The notes under the pieces were generated by a model that saw only the letters and a list, made by a program, of their open reading frames with translations, did no database searches and was not told the origin of the DNA. Positions 60,348 through 64,000 of a stretch of 64,000 bases of DNA are shown one piece after another (the first letter of the stretch is position 1; the number at the start of each line of letters is the position of its first letter). The stretch lies in NCBI RefSeq assembly GCF_000142905.1, contig NW_013657670.1, positions 500,197 to 564,196 on the forward strand, written 5' to 3'. The stretch is from Thecamonas trahens ATCC 50062. Lineage: Eukaryota > Apusozoa > Apusomonadida > Apusomonadidae. The translations under genes were made by a program, and so were the position numbers.

Positions 60348-62558
60348 TCATGAGGCCGAGCGGCGGGCGTAGAAGAGGACGTAGGCCTTGGATGACGAGA
60401 TCGACGCAGGGTCGACGGTGTGGACGCGCGAGTCGTCAAAGAGGAGCCAGTCGAGGGTGCCTGGATGGCGGACGTACGAGGTGTAGTGGCCGCAGGTAAG
60501 GTCGCCAGCGTGACAGACAACCGCCAGGAGGTCGTAGAGGGCGCGGTCGTGATCGGCGGTGTACGGGCCCATGTCGAGACCCTCGAGCGGAAAGTCGACT
60601 GGGGTAGAGACCTTGGCCCAGGTGTGTTCGGTTCGGGAGAGTGAGAACCGCTTGAGGTGAAGGACAAGGATGCGCGGGAGCTTGCATACGACCATCTGCT
60701 TGGTGGCGCGAGTCCGGGCCCGGCAGGCGGAGCAGGTGACAAGCGAGTCGTCGCCGAGCTCCTCGGGCTCGGTAAAGGCCTTAAGCGAGGCCTGGAGGCT
60801 GCCGCTCATGGCGCGCGCCGAGACCGGCGGGCGGACCGGCGGGCGCGGCTGCGAGAGGTGGCGCGGGCGAGACGGCGGCGAGCCGAACCGGGCGCTGTCG
60901 GTCTGGGCATATACCGGGTTGCCGTACATGTCGGTGTAGGCGAGGTAGAGCGTGCGCGCCGGCGGCACGTAGCTGTGGTCCGGATCGTGTGCTGACGCCG
61001 TCGCCTGCGGCGGACCGGGCACTCGCAGCGAAAGGTCCATGAACGGATCGTACGAGTTGGAGACGTGGCCGCACTCAGAGCAGGTCAGCGACGACCGGAG
61101 CATGCCGCCAAACACGTCGGTGATGATCGAGTTGTCGCGCGCGACGTGGCGTCGCCAGGCGTCGGCAGCTTGCTCCGAAGGCGTCGCGCCCGGGAGCGAC
61201 GAGTGCGGCGCAGGATGGGCCGAAACCGTGCGGACTCGATTGAGGTCCGAGTGCAGGCCGTCAAGGACAAAGCGGAGGAGCTCTTGCGCGTCCTGCTGGG
61301 CGTAGCCCACAAACTGCGGAGCAATGCGCGAGATCTGGTGCTTGAAATCGACAGGCGCAAACATCGGCGCATGAGACCAGAGCGCGCGGGTGACTTCGGC
61401 AAATGAGAGAGCAAGTGCTCCCGGCGGGACCGCGTCGGTGCTGTCGGTGTCAGCTGACAAGGCAGCGGGCACATCCTCATCGGTCGGCTCAGTTGAAGAC
61501 CGCAAGGGCTCATTCTCGTCGTCGTCGTCGTCGTCGGTTGTGCCGGCCGAGTTTTGGCCAAGCGGTAGTTCTGCAAACAGCGGGCGAGGAGCGTCGGGCG
61601 GCGGCGGCGGGAGGTCGGCTCTAAACTCGTCCGAGAGAAAGTAGGTGGAGAGCCAGCGGAGATGGACCAGGCACTGGAGCGAGGCATTCATGAAGCAGGT
61701 GTTGCCGAGATTGCGGAGACCAACTTCGCCGCCCGAGTCGAGCGGGTAGGCTAGGAACGACGGCCGCTGCGGCAACGAGCCCGTGACGGGCGGTGAGGCC
61801 ACAGGCTGCTGGCTCCGTGCAGCTGGTGACCACGGAACGACCGCCATGGCATTACCCGGCGGCGAGCCAGCCCGCGAGCCAGGGCGTGAGCCAGGGCGTG
61901 AGCCAGGGCGCGAGCCGGGACGCGACGACCGCTGCGAGTGGGTGTGGAGCTGGGAGCCACGCGAGAGCGGCGGCCGTGAGTGGTCGCGGTCATCGGCGCC
62001 GGCAAACGAGACCGCGCGCTTGCTACTTGCCGGAGCAGGCGGCGAGAGTGGGTCGCGAGGCAAAGCGCGAGCAAGAGCAGCCTTGCTCGACGCGTGGAGC
62101 AAGAGGTAGGGTGAGGCGGAGCCAGAGTCACGATGCGCGTCAGCCGCGGACGACGCGACCGGCCCGCGATGCGGCGACGCCAACGCCGGCGGCTTGCGCG
62201 CTGCCGCCGGGCGAACCGGCATGCTCGCTGTATACGCCTCCATGTCAACTGGGTCGGGAGGCCTGTCTGCCGCCGAGTCGGAATCTTTCTGTCTACTGCC
62301 GCTGGCGTCGGCCGCTTCTAGCGCGCGGGCGAGGGCCGACTTGGCGGGTGGCGGAGTCCGCGGCGACCGCGGCGGCGACTCGCTCTTGGCCCGCAGCAGC
62401 GCTTCAAAGCTCAGCATGGCCTGGGCGAGGATGCGGTCGGCCTCCGAGGCGTCGTCGGTAGCCTGGCGAGGTTCGTCCATGGCTGACATGTTACGCCGCG
62501 GATGCGTCTGTGGTGTCTTGGGCGGAGTCGGCGGAGGCGACGGAGGGAGCGAGCACAA
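60348..62558 (-). CDS. Ubiquitin-specific protease (USP, peptidase C19)
   Basis: The 736-residue deubiquitinase has a disordered N-terminus of about 275 residues, with a repeat of RPGSRPGSRPGS. The catalytic domain follows: Cys box GLRNLGNTCFMNASLQCL (Cys near 288), QQDAQELLRFVLD, zinc cysteines in LTCSECG and VTCSACRAR, and His box GHYTSYVR (near 688) with LFDDSRV. An acidic insertion (DDDDDDENEPLRSSTEP) follows the Cys box. The domain is most like the USP2/USP8/USP21 group. A second likely start is MSAMDEPRQATDD at 62489; the 23 residues before it are Pro/Thr-rich and could be an out-of-gene extension. Substrate unknown. Confidence 0.93.
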   Translation of the reverse strand: MCSLPPSPPPTPPKTPQTHPRRNMSAMDEPRQATDDASEADRILAQAMLSFEALLRAKSESPPRSPRTPPPAKSALARALEAADASGSRQKDSDSAADRPPDPVDMEAYTASMPVRPAAARKPPALASPHRGPVASSAADAHRDSGSASPYLLLHASSKAALARALPRDPLSPPAPASSKRAVSFAGADDRDHSRPPLSRGSQLHTHSQRSSRPGSRPGSRPGSRPGSRAGSPPGNAMAVVPWSPAARSQQPVASPPVTGSLPQRPSFLAYPLDSGGEVGLRNLGNTCFMNASLQCLVHLRWLSTYFLSDEFRADLPPPPPDAPRPLFAELPLGQNSAGTTDDDDDDENEPLRSSTEPTDEDVPAALSADTDSTDAVPPGALALSFAEVTRALWSHAPMFAPVDFKHQISRIAPQFVGYAQQDAQELLRFVLDGLHSDLNRVRTVSAHPAPHSSLPGATPSEQAADAWRRHVARDNSIITDVFGGMLRSSLTCSECGHVSNSYDPFMDLSLRVPGPPQATASAHDPDHSYVPPARTLYLAYTDMYGNPVYAQTDSARFGSPPSRPRHLSQPRPPVRPPVSARAMSGSLQASLKAFTEPEELGDDSLVTCSACRARTRATKQMVVCKLPRILVLHLKRFSLSRTEHTWAKVSTPVDFPLEGLDMGPYTADHDRALYDLLAVVCHAGDLTCGHYTSYVRHPGTLDWLLFDDSRVHTVDPASISSSKAYVLFYARRSAS

Positions 62559-62861
62559 CCGTGCTGTCCGCCGCCGGTTCCGTTCGCGGATGGTAGGCAG
62601 CTTGGGCGGATGTGGTGTGGGTGTTTGTGTGTGTGGGTAAGTGAGGGAGGTGTGGGGTGGGTGTGGGGTGAAGTGGGGTGTGTGAGAGACAGAGAGAGAG
62701 TGTGTGTTTGTGTGTGGGGGGTGCGGGTGCGGGCGTGGGTGGGTGTGGGGCGCGGGAGATTCGAACGGGAGCGGGAAGGGAGGGGAGGGGGGTGTTTGAT
62801 GGCATTGGTTGTAGCAGTGGCGGGTGGAATGGTGAGTGTAGGCATGTAGCTTGCTCGTGGC
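62559..62861. other. Intergenic region, GT-rich
   Basis: Between the USP start and the CK2 alpha stop, both minus strand. It has GTGTG/GAGAG simple-sequence stretches at about 62620-62720. No exon is supported. Confidence 0.5.
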
Positions 62862-63748
62862 CTAAAAAGGATCCTGGCCAGCCTCCTCGGCCTCGCGAAT
62901 GGGGGCAAAGTACGGGTGCTCCATTGCCTCGCGAGCGGTGAGGCGCTCCTGGTGGTCGTAGCAGAGGAGGCCATCGACGAGCGAGAGAGCCTCTGGCGAG
63001 CAGAGATGCTTGTTCTCCTCGGTGATGAACGACTCCCACGGCTTCTTGGGGTAGTGCTTGAAGCCCTTGGGCTCACACGAGTCTTCGTCAGAAAGATGGT
63101 ACTTTTGCTGGAAAGCGACCATGTCGTCGGTGCCGAGGATGCGGACGATCTTGGAGAGCTGGTTGGCGTCGGTCCGTTTCCCGCGGAAGAACGGATAGCT
63201 GATGAAGACCATCTGGGCAGCCACAACGCCGACCGACCACAGGTCCGACGAGTAGTCGTAGTCGCGCATGCCGAGGAAAAGCTCGACGGCCTTAAAGTAG
63301 CGCGAGGCGACGCGGAGCGAAAACTCCATGCCGGGGTAGTAAAAGTCGGCCAGACCCCAGTCGATGAGTCTCAGTGTCCTCGTCTTGGGGTCATACACCG
63401 TGTTGTGCGGCTTGACATCGCGGTGCATGATGCCCTTTGAGTGAGCATAGTCGAGAGCTTCCAGCAGCTTGTAGAGGTAGAACCGCACCTCCATGTCCGG
63501 CATGGACGGAAAGTACGTCTTAAAGTCGACAGCATCGACCCACTCAAACACCACGCAAGGCTGCTTGGTCTCCGGATCGCGGACAACATCCAGGAGCTGG
63601 AGGATGTTCGGGCCATCGCGCAGATTCTGAAGGATCTTGATCTCCTTCTTGATCCTCTGGAACTTGACCGGCTTCAGCACCTTGAGCACCACATCGCCTT
63701 CGGGATCAGTCGACACGTCCTTGCCCAGGAAAACCTCAGAGTACTTGC
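62862..63748 (-). CDS. CSNK2A: Casein kinase 2 catalytic subunit alpha, 5' exon(s) missing
   Basis: CK2 alpha is a constitutive Ser/Thr kinase of nucleus and cytosol. The exon starts after an AGCTAG acceptor at 63749-63750 with AAGTACTCTGAG (KYSEVFLGKD), the second half of the glycine loop. The CK2 hallmarks follow: LKVLKPVKFQRIKKEIKILQ (basic cluster), VVFEWVDAVDFKTYFP, HRDVKPHN, IDWGLADFYYPG (DWG instead of DFG), RVASRYFK, and the end HPYFAPIREAE. About 295 codons are present, versus 330-390 in the family. The missing part (the N-terminal segment that contacts the activation loop, plus the first half of the glycine loop) must lie in an upstream exon. I do not find it before 64000, so the gene probably continues past the right edge. 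Confidence 0.95.
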
Positions 63749-64000
63749 CTAGCTCCTCCGCACACGTGATGTGAGTCCAGGCGTGCTGCTAGCCAAGCCA
63801 GGCGGTCGCGGGCGTGCGACCGCGAGCCCTTCTCGCCTCCCCCTTCGTCGACCAAAAAACGACCGCGAACGTGGCGACGTCGCCCTGCGCTCTGCAGCCC
63901 AAAGGTAGGAGCTCAGGCGGCTGACAGAGTGCACTACGGCATGCAAAGGTTCTTGGTAGAGTTGAACATGCGTGGAGTATGCTGGTTGCGGCCGTGGCTG
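63749..64000. other. Presumed CK2 alpha intron or 5' region at the right edge
   Basis: I searched this on the minus strand for the CK2 alpha N-terminus (REYWDYE-type motif) and did not find it. No other gene is seen. Confidence 0.4.

Noticed and set aside
62479-62870. Possible CK2 regulatory or ribosomal small gene in the GT-rich spacer
   Set aside because: Frames are His/Thr/Pro-rich products of simple repeats with no start context or similarity.
1-64000. tRNA, rRNA, snoRNA, riboswitch or provirus
   Set aside because: No clover-leaf boxes, rRNA cores, viral capsid or polymerase motifs were recognised by eye; a covariance-model scan would be needed to exclude small ncRNAs.

Overview
The window is GC-rich nuclear DNA from a free-living, flagellated unicellular eukaryote. 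The evidence is spliceosomal introns (GT...AG, mostly 80-360 nt), mitochondrial targeting sequences, V-ATPase, SNARE, TBC/Rab-GAP and oligosaccharyltransferase genes, and axonemal proteins (radial spoke RSP4/6 and an AK7-type adenylate kinase). Gene order, density and third-position GC bias would fit an apusomonad such as Thecamonas trahens; that assignment is inference, not proof. Two runs of exactly 100 N (28872-28971 and 60022-60121) are assembly gaps. I see no rRNA, tRNA, CRISPR or viral sequence.

Layout, left to right. 0-11 kb: a first exon of a gene leaving the window, a Cys-rich membrane protein, gamma-glutamyltransferase, a MAP2K-like kinase, a coiled-coil protein and a probable tandem RasGEF protein. 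11-16 kb: a decayed piggyBac-type transposase, a SEC14 lipid-transfer protein and NAF1. 15.6-24 kb: a giant sacsin-like protein with a C-terminal BTB domain, the molybdenum-cofactor enzyme MOCS1A and a TBC Rab-GAP. 24-29 kb: the two axonemal genes and the first gap. 29-37 kb: mitochondrial DLST, a predicted lipid-anchored small protein, V-ATPase subunit A, a second piggyBac remnant and IMPDH. 37-48 kb: an SLC12 cation-chloride cotransporter, a small unknown protein and a PIN(asteroid/XPG)-DEAH helicase fusion. 48-52 kb: OSTC, mitochondrial S21, a UPF0598 protein and an LRR protein. 52-64 kb: a Sen1/senataxin helicase, the SNARE VTI1, a USP-type deubiquitinase and CK2 alpha.

The genes are mostly housekeeping and do not form one pathway. 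Loose themes are small-GTPase signalling (RasGEFs, TBC), endomembrane function (V-ATPase, VTI1, OSTC), RNA metabolism (NAF1, Sen1, the DEAH fusion), mitochondria (DLST, S21, UPF0598, MOCS1A) and the axoneme.

Four points matter for anyone using this annotation. (1) Five long genes are each interrupted by one apparent missing base, always in the same direction, and IMPDH carries an 11-nt tandem duplication that alters its C-terminus; sequencing or assembly error is the simplest explanation. (2) Convergent genes are packed so tightly that three pairs overlap at their stop codons. (3) Many introns begin GTACGC or GTACGT. (4) The most unusual protein is the 1974-residue PIN-DEAH helicase fusion, followed by the sacsin-BTB and double-RasGEF architectures.
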